Source: Ochrobactrum sp. BTU1 (GTDB lineage: Bacteria > Pseudomonadota > Alphaproteobacteria > Rhizobiales > Rhizobiaceae). From it: a stretch of DNA of 64,000 nucleotides. Below, in pieces: positions 26,251-34,022 of this stretch. Numbering within the stretch: the stretch's first letter is position 1; each line of letters starts with the position of its first letter. A program made the translations under genes and the position numbers. The notes beneath the pieces were generated by a model that was not told the origin of the DNA, ran no database searches, and saw only the letters and a list, made by a program, of their open reading frames with translations. The stretch covers positions 774,001-838,000 of the forward strand of contig CP076355.1 of NCBI GenBank assembly GCA_018798825.1, written 5' to 3'.

Positions 26251-28008
26251 TTATCCAGCCGCGGAAAGAATTCCATCGCTTGTAGAACCCGCCTGTACCG
26301 CATGAAGACGCTTGTAACGACCATTCTTAACGGACAACAGTTCCGAATGACTGCCCTGCTCTACGATCTGGCCGCCTTCGACAACCATGATACGATCAGC
26401 ATTGACGATAGTCGCCAGGCGGTGTGCGATCACAAGCGTTGTACGGCCCACTGAAAGCTCTGAAAGCGATTGCTGAATTGCACGTTCAGTTTCCGTATCC
26501 AACGCGGAAGTTGCCTCATCAAGGATCAGGATTGGTGGATTACGCAGGAAAATACGCGCAATTGCCAAACGCTGCTTTTGTCCTCCAGAGAGCTTGACGC
26601 CGCGCTCGCCAATGACCGTATCGTAGCCATCAGGCATAGCTGCAATTACAGCGTCGAGACGTGCGCGACGAGCGGCATCGGCAACTTCTTCATCCGTCGC
26701 ATCAAGGCGACCATAGGCGATATTCTCGCGGATTGTACCTGCAAACAGGAAAACATCCTGGCTTACAATGCCTATATTGGAGCGCAGCGACTTCAGCGTC
26801 ATGTCGCGAATGTCAATGCCATCGACGAGAATGGCACCGCCTGTCACTTCATAAAATCGCGGCAGCAGTGAACATATCGTCGTCTTGCCTGCCCCAGAGG
26901 AGCCAACAAAAGCAATGGTTTCACCTGCGTTGATGCTCATGTTCAGACCATCAAAAATCGGGCGTTCGGAATTATAGCCAAACTTCACATCGCGATATTC
27001 GATGTCGCCTTTGAGGCGCGCAACCGATTTTGCTGTCGGACGATCAGCAATATCCGGGCGGGTATCGAGAAACTGGATGTATCGCTGAAAGCCCGCAATA
27101 CCTTTCGGATAGGTTTCAATGACCGAGTTGATTTTGTCGATCGGGCGAAAGAACACGTTGACCAGCAGAAGGAAACCAACAAAACCGCCAGCCGTTAGAT
27201 CGCCTTGCACAACAAACCATGCACCCGCCAGCATGACCACAACCTGAACGAAGCGCATTGATAGATAAGACAATGACATTGAGGCAGCCATGATCTTATA
27301 GGCAGCGAGCTTAGTCTTCTGATAGTTTTCATTGCTTTCAGCAAACAGCTTGCGTTCATGGTCTTCGTTCGTGAAGGCTTGAACCACACGAATGCCACCG
27401 ACATTCTCTTCGATACGGGCATTGAAGTCACCAACACGACGATAGAGAGCGTGCCACGTTGCGGTCATCCGTCCGCCATAACGGAGCGTCACATAAGCGC
27501 AAAGCGGTACGATCACAGCTGTTATAAGTGCAAGTGGAACATGAACCCACATCATCAGGCAAAACGCGCCGATGAGCGTCATTATAGCGATAAAGAGATC
27601 TTCCGGTCCGTGATGGGCGACCTCCCCAATTTCTTCGAGATCCTTTGTCAGTCTCGCAACCAAGTGTCCGGTTTTTTGATTGTCGAAGAACCCAAATGAA
27701 AGCTTCTGCAGGTGGTCGAATGCCTTGCGACGCATCTCGGTTTCGATTTTGATGCCGAGCATGTGACCCCAATAGGTCACAATGACTTGCAGAATGGCAT
27801 TAAAGACATAAATCGCAAGCAGCCCAACGGCAGCCAGAGCAATAATGCCGAGCTGGCCGGTGGGCAGAAGCCTATCGATGAACAGAGTTACGGCAATTGG
27901 AAAGGCCAGTTCCAAAAGACCAGCTGCCACGGCGCTCGAAAAATCCAGCATGAACAACCCGCGATGCGGGCGGTAATATGTGCCGAAGCGCTTCAACAAA
28001 TCCGCCAT
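26251..28008 (-). CDS. ABC exporter, fused permease and ATPase (MsbA-like)
   Basis: 585 residues. Six transmembrane helices (about residues 15-310) are followed by an ATPase domain with Walker A GSSGAGKTTICSLLPRFYE, signature KLSGGQKQRLAIARIFL, Walker B ILILDEATSALD and the H-loop VIAHRL. Such half-transporters work as homodimers and export lipids, drugs or siderophores. AAGGAG lies 7 nt before the ATG at 28006-28008; a GTG 21 nt upstream is less likely. Its place between siderophore-related genes makes export of a siderophore or iron ligand possible, but this is inference only. Confidence 0.88.
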   Translation of the reverse strand: MADLLKRFGTYYRPHRGLFMLDFSSAVAAGLLELAFPIAVTLFIDRLLPTGQLGIIALAAVGLLAIYVFNAILQVIVTYWGHMLGIKIETEMRRKAFDHLQKLSFGFFDNQKTGHLVARLTKDLEEIGEVAHHGPEDLFIAIMTLIGAFCLMMWVHVPLALITAVIVPLCAYVTLRYGGRMTATWHALYRRVGDFNARIEENVGGIRVVQAFTNEDHERKLFAESNENYQKTKLAAYKIMAASMSLSYLSMRFVQVVVMLAGAWFVVQGDLTAGGFVGFLLLVNVFFRPIDKINSVIETYPKGIAGFQRYIQFLDTRPDIADRPTAKSVARLKGDIEYRDVKFGYNSERPIFDGLNMSINAGETIAFVGSSGAGKTTICSLLPRFYEVTGGAILVDGIDIRDMTLKSLRSNIGIVSQDVFLFAGTIRENIAYGRLDATDEEVADAARRARLDAVIAAMPDGYDTVIGERGVKLSGGQKQRLAIARIFLRNPPILILDEATSALDTETERAIQQSLSELSVGRTTLVIAHRLATIVNADRIMVVEGGQIVEQGSHSELLSVKNGRYKRLHAVQAGSTSDGILSAAG

Positions 28009-28120
28009 GGCATGGCTCCTTCCATTCACAATTAGTAGGGTGCCTAGCGCATTCCTATCGTGAGTGGAAGGCTATTATGACTTCTTGGGTCAGCATTCTT
28101 TGGGAATCAGCTTTTTCGGC

Positions 28121-29209
28121 CTACCCAGCCATAAACCCAACCGCATCCTTGTGCCAGTAACCGGCAACAAGCGTTTCCTCGCGGCTTTTACCCAGTGTCT
28201 GACGCCAATGTTGGCGAACAATCTTAGCCTGATCAGCCTCACCCGCAAACCAGCCAAAACTGTCTGGTCCTTCGGGCCACTCAGCTTCGCACAAAATTTG
28301 CGTCAGCGTTTCGCCCGCACGCTTTTGATCCGCATCGATAACCCAGTCGACAGAAATACCTTTTGGGTGCTGCAGAGGCTGAACGTCTTTTTCGCTATCG
28401 ACGGCAATGATGACGCGACCTGTTACGTCTGAGGAAAACTCTTCAAGCATACGACCAATAGCAGGCAAGCCAGTTGCATCTGCACCCATAAGATAACGGC
28501 TTGCACGGCGCAACGGACGTCCGACTGGTCCCATCAGACCAACGGTATCGCCAATCTTCGCGCCTTTCGCCCATTTGCAGGCAAGGCCTTCTATTTCATG
28601 GAGATAGAAGTCGATTTCAAGCCATCCAGCGTCGATATCAAGAGCCCGAATTGTATAAGCGCGCGAAGCGGGTCTGCGTTGTTCATCCGGCCAAAATGGC
28701 AAGCCATTTGGTCCCATGATGGGCCAGATAGGCTGTGGCACTTCTTCCGTGGGAAGCAGCAGACGAATATGCATCGCCCCAAAGAGGGAAAAACGTTTCA
28801 AGTCCTCACCAGCTAGCCGCACGCGCAGCATATGCGGCGTCAACAGACTTGTAGAAATTACCCGCATCAACCGGAACTGCGGCAAAACCTGTTCACCAGC
28901 ACGATCGCCTTGCCAAACGATCTCCGGCGCTTCTTCCTTGGTGTAGAGTTTGATGGCAACGGCTGCGAGATCTTTAAGGCGATGCAGACCAATGTCTTCT
29001 TCTGCAAGCAAGGAAACGCGATAGCCACTATCAGCAGCATCAATCTCGATCCGACCGAATTCATAAGTGAACTCATGGCGGCTTTCGTGACTGTGATATT
29101 GCGCCTGATAAGAGTGGAGCCGATCAATGATGTTCGGCAGATAGGCTTCGCCTTTCAGAAGGCGAATATGGGAATGGCTTGTCAGCTTGGAGGTCAGTGC
29201 TGATGACAT
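28121..29209 (-). CDS. Siderophore-interacting protein with N-terminal DUF2218 domain
   Basis: About 362 residues in two parts. Residues 1-105 form a DUF2218-type domain (LPNIIDRLHSYQAQYHSHESRHEFTY). The rest is a ferredoxin-reductase-like SIP domain with the FAD motif RAYTIRALD, followed by the NAD(P)H-binding region (YLMGADATGLPAIGRML) and the C-terminal FAGEADQAKIVRQHWRQTL. It should reduce ferric-siderophore complexes in the cytosol to release iron. TTG 29228-29230, GTG 29216-29218 and ATG 29207-29209 are all in frame; none has a strong ribosome-binding site, so the start is uncertain. Confidence 0.9.
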   Translation of the reverse strand: MSSALTSKLTSHSHIRLLKGEAYLPNIIDRLHSYQAQYHSHESRHEFTYEFGRIEIDAADSGYRVSLLAEEDIGLHRLKDLAAVAIKLYTKEEAPEIVWQGDRAGEQVLPQFRLMRVISTSLLTPHMLRVRLAGEDLKRFSLFGAMHIRLLLPTEEVPQPIWPIMGPNGLPFWPDEQRRPASRAYTIRALDIDAGWLEIDFYLHEIEGLACKWAKGAKIGDTVGLMGPVGRPLRRASRYLMGADATGLPAIGRMLEEFSSDVTGRVIIAVDSEKDVQPLQHPKGISVDWVIDADQKRAGETLTQILCEAEWPEGPDSFGWFAGEADQAKIVRQHWRQTLGKSREETLVAGYWHKDAVGFMAG

Positions 29210-29341
29210 CTTGGACACGGCTTTTCTCAATCTATGTTTTCTGGAATCTCACTATCATAAACTTGAGTATTCGGGAAAACTTTTATCGTTCAGATGAGTG
29301 ATTGGCAGACGAAGCAATTTGTAGCCTCGCCTGCCCCATGA

Positions 29342-31474
29342 TCAGCCACCAATGCGACCTGTGATAGCGATCTTGAAGGTTCGCCCCTTGGCCTGCTCAA
29401 TATCCGTACTCGTCGCCCAACCAGTCTGGGCGTCGGTATAGGCTTTGTTGAAGAGATTATCGACGCCGAAGTCGAGCTTCACATTGTCGGTGACTTGCCA
29501 GTTGGCAAAGGCATTAACGAGATCGACACGCGGGTAAACCTTGACGCCACCGGTTGTCAGTGCGCGATTGACCTTGCCGACGCTCTGATATTCGACACCA
29601 TAAACGAGATTCTCTTCAAATGCCTTGAGGCCAAGCGTTGCACTGAAATTGTTGAGCGGCGTGTTGCTCAGGCTTTCTCCTTTGTAAACGCCGTCTTTCA
29701 TTTCGGCATCCGTGTAAGAAGCAGCCAGGTTCACATAGCCCCACCAATTGTCATAAGTGCCTTCCAGCTCAATACCCTGCAAGCGTGCAGCGCCGACGTT
29801 TTCAGATGTTGTTACGTTCCCGGTTTTCACAGTGTTGATGTAGTTCTTGACGTCTGTATGGAACAGATTGAGCTTGGCACGAACCTGATCGCCTGCATCC
29901 AGAATACCGTCTTGGCGCAAGTTCACCCCAAATTCATAGGAGGTTGCGACTTCGGGCTTGAGAAGCAGATTTGGTTCATATCCCGAGCCATGTGCGCCGT
30001 TCTGCCTGAACATATCCTGCATATGAGGAACGCGATAACCTTGGGAATAGAGACCGTAAAACTGAACGCCGTCCCATGGTGTTACACCGACGCTGAAGCG
30101 TGGCGAAACGCGATTGCCGTCGACGTTGACCTCTTCCGAGGGCAGAATATTCGTTGCCTTGCTCGTGCCATCGAGACGGTATCCGTCATAACGCAAAGCG
30201 CCAATCAGTTCGAGCCACTTCTGATAATCGCCCTGCCACTGAACAACGCCACCATAGGCCTGCTGTTCACCATTACCGAAGTTGTCGGTGTCGGATTCAC
30301 CACGCATCTTATAGTAATCCACGCCATAGGTGAGCGTATGGCTCATAGCGCCGGTTTCAAAACGTGAGCTGTTGTAAGCGCGGAAACCTGCCGTCGAGAC
30401 ATCATAATAACGCGTCTTGCCGATATTGGCTTTCGGCCAGACCTGATATTGATCGTTATCCGTATCACTGTAATAGGCGTTGACCGACAGATCCCAGAAT
30501 GGGTTGTCGTCCGGCTTATAAGTGTAATTACCCGTGTAAGTGCTGACGATGGTTTCGGCATTATAACGCGATAGCGTGCTCGAAGTGGAACCACTGCTGC
30601 CGGTCATGATGTCATTATATTTTTGACGCTGGAAACCAAGCTTTATTTCGTGCCCATCTGCAGGACGGATCGTGATCTTGCCAAGCCCGCTGACAACGCG
30701 TTCGCCAGTCCAGCGCACGACATCGCCGTCGCCATTCTTATAGGCATCACTGTCGCGATAGTTGATATTACCGATGACATCGAAATTCGGGTTGAAGCGA
30801 TAGGCGCCGACGGTGCTGGTCATCCAGCCATTGCCGTTGCTTTCATAGCGTAGCTTTTCGCTCAGCGCCCATGTTTCATCATCGCGCAGGAAATCGCCTG
30901 CATCCTTGGTTTCGAAAGCAACGAGACCGCCAATGCCACCAGAACCATATGCATTGGATACCGGTCCTCGGATGACCGTTACCTGCTTAAGCATTTCAGG
31001 GTCGATATAGAATGAACCCGAGCCATGCCCGACGCGCCAATAGTCCTGACGAGCACCGTCTATCGTTACCGCAACCCGGCCATATTCCTGAAGGCCGCGA
31101 ATGTTAATGGATGTTGCAGGGTCATCGCCATTCAGAGATGCGTGTACGCCCGGTGTCGAACGGAAAAGGTCGGCCGGTGTTGTTGCCTGAATACGATCGA
31201 GCTGCTGTTGTGTAATGACACTGGTCGAGGCCATTGCATCAATCGCAGCCTGGTTCTGGATTGTCGGCGAAATAGTGATGGTGTCTAGTTGAAGAGCTTG
31301 CTCTTTCTTTTGAGCTGGCTGTGCTTCTTCCGGCGCCTTCTGATTCTGAACTGTCGCGATTTGTCTCAGATTTTGTCCAAAAGCAGGCATTGCTGCCAAC
31401 AAACTCAAACCAATCGCCCCGCTTAAAACCGTTGTTTCCAACAGATAACCGCCGCGCTTCGACTTCATTTTCAT
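29342..31474 (-). CDS. TonB-dependent haem/haemoglobin receptor
   Basis: About 710 residues. A signal peptide (core SGAIGLSLLAAMPAFG) is followed by the TonB box region (LQLDTITISP), a plug domain with TTPADLFRSTPGVHASLNGD and VIRGPVSNAYGSGGIGG, and a barrel ending in FKIAITGRIGG. The segment YRVPHMQDMF followed by GYEPNLLLKPE corresponds to the FRAP and NPNL motifs of haem receptors. Known relatives are BhuA of Brucella and HmuR/ShmR of rhizobia. An ATG at 31502-31504 is also in frame, but ATG 31472-31474 after GGGGGTTGCA gives a normal signal peptide. No haem ABC transporter genes adjoin it. Confidence 0.9.
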   Translation of the reverse strand: MKMKSKRGGYLLETTVLSGAIGLSLLAAMPAFGQNLRQIATVQNQKAPEEAQPAQKKEQALQLDTITISPTIQNQAAIDAMASTSVITQQQLDRIQATTPADLFRSTPGVHASLNGDDPATSINIRGLQEYGRVAVTIDGARQDYWRVGHGSGSFYIDPEMLKQVTVIRGPVSNAYGSGGIGGLVAFETKDAGDFLRDDETWALSEKLRYESNGNGWMTSTVGAYRFNPNFDVIGNINYRDSDAYKNGDGDVVRWTGERVVSGLGKITIRPADGHEIKLGFQRQKYNDIMTGSSGSTSSTLSRYNAETIVSTYTGNYTYKPDDNPFWDLSVNAYYSDTDNDQYQVWPKANIGKTRYYDVSTAGFRAYNSSRFETGAMSHTLTYGVDYYKMRGESDTDNFGNGEQQAYGGVVQWQGDYQKWLELIGALRYDGYRLDGTSKATNILPSEEVNVDGNRVSPRFSVGVTPWDGVQFYGLYSQGYRVPHMQDMFRQNGAHGSGYEPNLLLKPEVATSYEFGVNLRQDGILDAGDQVRAKLNLFHTDVKNYINTVKTGNVTTSENVGAARLQGIELEGTYDNWWGYVNLAASYTDAEMKDGVYKGESLSNTPLNNFSATLGLKAFEENLVYGVEYQSVGKVNRALTTGGVKVYPRVDLVNAFANWQVTDNVKLDFGVDNLFNKAYTDAQTGWATSTDIEQAKGRTFKIAITGRIGG

Positions 31475-31524
31475 TGCAACCCCCGTATTGGCTTTCACCG
31501 TCATGCCATTAAGATGATAAAAAG

Positions 31525-31537
31525 ACTCATATTAATT
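31525..31537. promoter_or_regulatory. Shared 13-mer upstream of the haem receptor
   Basis: ACTCATATTAATT is identical to 23377-23389, but in the opposite orientation relative to its gene. See the finding on a shared iron-locus motif. Confidence 0.4.
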
Positions 31538-31809
31538 GGGAGGCTATATTAATCCTGATGGAATGAGTCAACTTTAATTATATAATGGTGGCCATGGCTA
31601 TGCGTACGCTTGTGAAATGTGAAGCATCGCAGCGCTTTAATCGATTAAAGAATTTAACACCTTCACGACTAGTTAAAGTTATAAGGTGAGTCTCAGGCAT
31701 GTAAATTTTTACAGGGTTATTAAAAAATTTCTTATTACATGATGATTGATGAAGAGGCTGCCGTTACAGCTTGATGGCTATTTAATAGTGTTGGTTTTAC
31801 ATGCAATAA

Positions 31810-31827
31810 TTTCAGTAAATACTGAAA
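31810..31827. promoter_or_regulatory. 18-bp perfect palindrome, candidate operator
   Basis: TTTCAGTA-AA-TACTGAAA. It covers the -35 position relative to a TATAAA at 31839-31844, so it could control the small RNA that ends at about 31938. Confidence 0.5.
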
Positions 31828-31850
31828 ATGAAAGTACGTATAAAGGGGTT

Positions 31851-31938
31851 GCTTTTTGATTAAGTGCCGTTATTGTCGGCCGCACTTGGAGGAGTATAGA
31901 GCCGCCCCAGCGCGTATATCGCTGCGGGGCGGTTTCTT
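31851..31938 (+). ncRNA. Candidate small RNA with a free GGAGGAGT segment (RNA-A)
   Basis: A compact unit with no reading frame. The hairpin AAGTGC/GCACTT (31862-31887) is followed by unpaired GGAGGAGT (31888-31895), then an intrinsic terminator with stem CCGCCCC/GGGGCGG (31902-31932) and a T-rich run. TATAAA at 31839-31844 would place the 5' end near 31851. The GGAGGAGT segment is complementary to all three loops of the next RNA. The 5' end is inferred only. Confidence 0.5.
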
Positions 31939-31983
31939 TATTTAAGCTATTCGTAAATGCATAACTGCATTGCGGTATCGCCT

Positions 31984-32011
31984 CTTGTAAGTGCCAAGCC
32001 TAGCACCTATT
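31984..32011 (+). promoter_or_regulatory. Heat-shock-sigma (RpoH)-type promoter of the CCUCCUCC RNA
   Basis: CTTGTA (31984-31989), a 16-nt spacer and CCTATT (32006-32011) resemble alphaproteobacterial RpoH promoters. The predicted transcript start, near 32018, falls right at the first hairpin of the small RNA. Confidence 0.55.
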
Positions 32012-32017
32012 TTGGGC

Positions 32018-32142
32018 TTGTTCAGTTTCACTCCTCCTCCCAGAAACTGAACCCTAAGCGCGGCACTCCTCCTCCCAGTCGCGCTTTTCAGATCAGCCCG
32101 CTGCACACTCCTCCTCCCAGTGCAGTGGGCGTTCTTGTTTTT
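32018..32142 (+). ncRNA. CCUCCUCCC-loop small RNA (cuckoo / CcsR / alpha-r14-like)
   Basis: Three consecutive hairpins at 32020-32052, 32056-32086 and 32097-32129 carry the same 13-nt loop, ACTCCTCCTCCCA. Their stems differ (10 bp perfect, 9 bp with one wobble, 10 bp with one wobble). The third is followed by a T-run and acts as terminator. This is the layout of the alphaproteobacterial stress-induced RNAs with CCUCCUCC anti-Shine-Dalgarno loops described in Rhodobacter and rhizobia. These titrate or block ribosome-binding sites and are driven by RpoH sigma factors. Three identical loops in one RNA is a rich version. A proline-rich frame across it is an artefact of the repeats. Confidence 0.88.
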
Positions 32143-32165
32143 AAGCCCGGCATTGTTTGAGATTT

Positions 32166-33233
32166 TTAATCTGATTCTGACAGAGGCTGGATTTTCGTGT
32201 TTTGCTCTTGAGCTAGAAGCGACCAGGCAGCAATGAACATTGCTGCAATCATCGGGCCGACGACAAATCCATTGATCCCTACCAGGGAAATGCCGCCGAT
32301 CGTCGAGATGAGCACGACAAAATCGGGCATACGCGTGCCTTTGCCAACCAATGGCGGACGCAAGAGATTGTCGATCAGGCCAATTATCAAAACGCCAACC
32401 AGTATCAGAATGATTGTCTGGCCCCACATACCGTTGACTGCAAACCATATGGCTGCAGGTCCCCACACAAGGGAAGCGCCGACAACTGGGAGCAGTGAGA
32501 AGATCGTCATCATCACACCCCACAGCAACGCGGCCTCAATACCAAGGAGCCAGAACGTAACCCCGCCAATCGTCCCCTGAACGAGTGCGATAATAATATT
32601 ACCTTTTACGGTGGCGCGAATGACGGCAGCAAACTTCTCGACGAACTGGTTCTTGTAATCTTCGCTGAGAGGGATTGCCTGACGGATCTTCTCACCCAGT
32701 TCCGCGCCATCGCGGAAGAGGAAAAAAAGCAGGTAGATCATGATGCCAAAGCTGATTAAAAACTGCAGAGTATTCTGACCGAAACTTACAAGGCGGCTCG
32801 CAAAAATCTGACTGCCTTGAAGAATACCGCCGGTAATACGCGTGCGCCATTCTGCGAAAGTGCCGAGTTCAAAGCGCACCATCCACTCTTCCAATGTATC
32901 GGGAAGCGCCGCCAATATGCGCGTAATGTAGCTGTTTAGATCAAATTCACGCGTACTCAGACGCTGATAGAGAGAGTTTCCCTCCTGAACAAGCGATCCA
33001 AAAATCAGCAGTGTCGGGATGATGACAAGGCAGATACACATGAGTACCGACAGAAAAGCTGCTATGTTTCTGCGACCACGCAACAGTCGGACAAGGCGTT
33101 GCTGTACTGGAAAAAAGATAAGCGCGAGGATTACTCCCCAGAGAACAGCCGAATAATACGGAATGAGCAGCCATGCGAAGGCTATAGTGACCAGAGCTAG
33201 AAGAATGTAGAAACTTGCGCGCTGGACGGACAT
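32166..33233 (-). CDS. AI-2E family transporter
   Basis: A 355-residue inner-membrane protein with about eight helices of the PF01594 family (YhhT/PerM/TqsA). Typical parts are YYSAVLWGVILALIFFPV, ALLWGVMMTIFSLLPVVGASLVWGP and LIDNLLRPPLVGK. Members export small molecules, autoinducer-2 in some cases, or act as Na+/H+ antiporters; the substrate here is unknown. The 3' end lies 23 bp from the end of the small RNA on the other strand. Confidence 0.87.
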   Translation of the reverse strand: MSVQRASFYILLALVTIAFAWLLIPYYSAVLWGVILALIFFPVQQRLVRLLRGRRNIAAFLSVLMCICLVIIPTLLIFGSLVQEGNSLYQRLSTREFDLNSYITRILAALPDTLEEWMVRFELGTFAEWRTRITGGILQGSQIFASRLVSFGQNTLQFLISFGIMIYLLFFLFRDGAELGEKIRQAIPLSEDYKNQFVEKFAAVIRATVKGNIIIALVQGTIGGVTFWLLGIEAALLWGVMMTIFSLLPVVGASLVWGPAAIWFAVNGMWGQTIILILVGVLIIGLIDNLLRPPLVGKGTRMPDFVVLISTIGGISLVGINGFVVGPMIAAMFIAAWSLLAQEQNTKIQPLSESD

Positions 33234-33526
33234 GGCATCTCTTTTAATTGAAGACGGGTGGCAAACGTGACCGCTATTCGTTTTACATTCAATAGCTATT
33301 AAGACATTCGATGAGCAAAACTAATTGAACTTTGGTTAAGTCGACGAATCATCGATGCCTTTTAGATATCAAGTGCGTCTGCATTTTTGTAGCATCACAC
33401 GCCTGTTTTGTTTTACTTTTCTACGTGCAGGATGCAGCGTAAGTCTCTAAAAATAAACTATTTTATTTATTACTAATATCCATTGTAACCGACCTTCCTC
33501 TGTATTCTTCATGATGAGGATTAATA

Positions 33527-33841
33527 TTGTTGACACCTGCATACTTTGCCGGACTTAGTATGATTGCCAATTATCAGTCCGGGCCGGAGATTTATAAATA
33601 TGTCAGAGAAAACAGAGGTGGATGGCGGGTCGCACTCGTGGCGGCCAATGAGTTCGATCTGCTGAGCCAGCGCGATAGTGATATTGAAGCTGCAAAGGCA
33701 CTTGGCCTTCTCGATCTTGTTGAGATTGCGGGGGCATTCTATCCTGGCGGGCTTTGTAGCCGAGCTTTTACCAAGTTGTTCTCTGATTATTGCTCTGTAC
33801 TGGCAACGTCGGGAAACGACTTGTTGCAGCCATACGCATAA
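33527..33841 (+). CDS. Hypothetical protein
   Basis: Up to 104 residues. The core GGWRVALVAANEFDLL and EAAKALGLLDLVEIAGAFYP looks like a real mixed alpha/beta protein, and codon use fits its neighbours. The start is uncertain: TTG codons at 33527/33530 have GAGGA about 8 nt upstream, while the ATG at 33560 has no ribosome-binding site. No known domain is recognised. Confidence 0.55.
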   Translation: MLTPAYFAGLSMIANYQSGPEIYKYVRENRGGWRVALVAANEFDLLSQRDSDIEAAKALGLLDLVEIAGAFYPGGLCSRAFTKLFSDYCSVLATSGNDLLQPYA

Positions 33842-33985
33842 CGCGCTCGTTGTTGCGATATAACGACATAGATCCAATGAGGCGTCTGCATTGATGTAAA
33901 CACACATTCTAGACTTTCTCACGGGTCTCAATCTTGACAGGACTGAGAAAGAACAAAAGCGTCTTTCTGACATTCTTAGCTAATT

Positions 33986-34014
33986 AAAAAAGGCTGATCT
34001 TTGATCAGCCTTTT
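33986..34014. terminator. Bidirectional terminator before betC
   Basis: AAAAAGGCTGATC pairs perfectly with GATCAGCCTTTTT over a 3-nt loop. It serves the leftward choX-betC operon and possibly the rightward hypothetical gene. Confidence 0.85.
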
Positions 34015-34022
34015 TATCAAAT

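Noticed and set aside
31888..31900. GGAGGAGT as a Shine-Dalgarno of a short gene
   Set aside because: No start codon follows within a useful distance before the terminator hairpin.
31957..32160. Plus-strand open frame of 67 codons rich in Pro and Ser
   Set aside because: It runs through the three-hairpin RNA; the repeated PPPS segments come from the CTCCTCCTCCC loops, and there is no ribosome-binding site.
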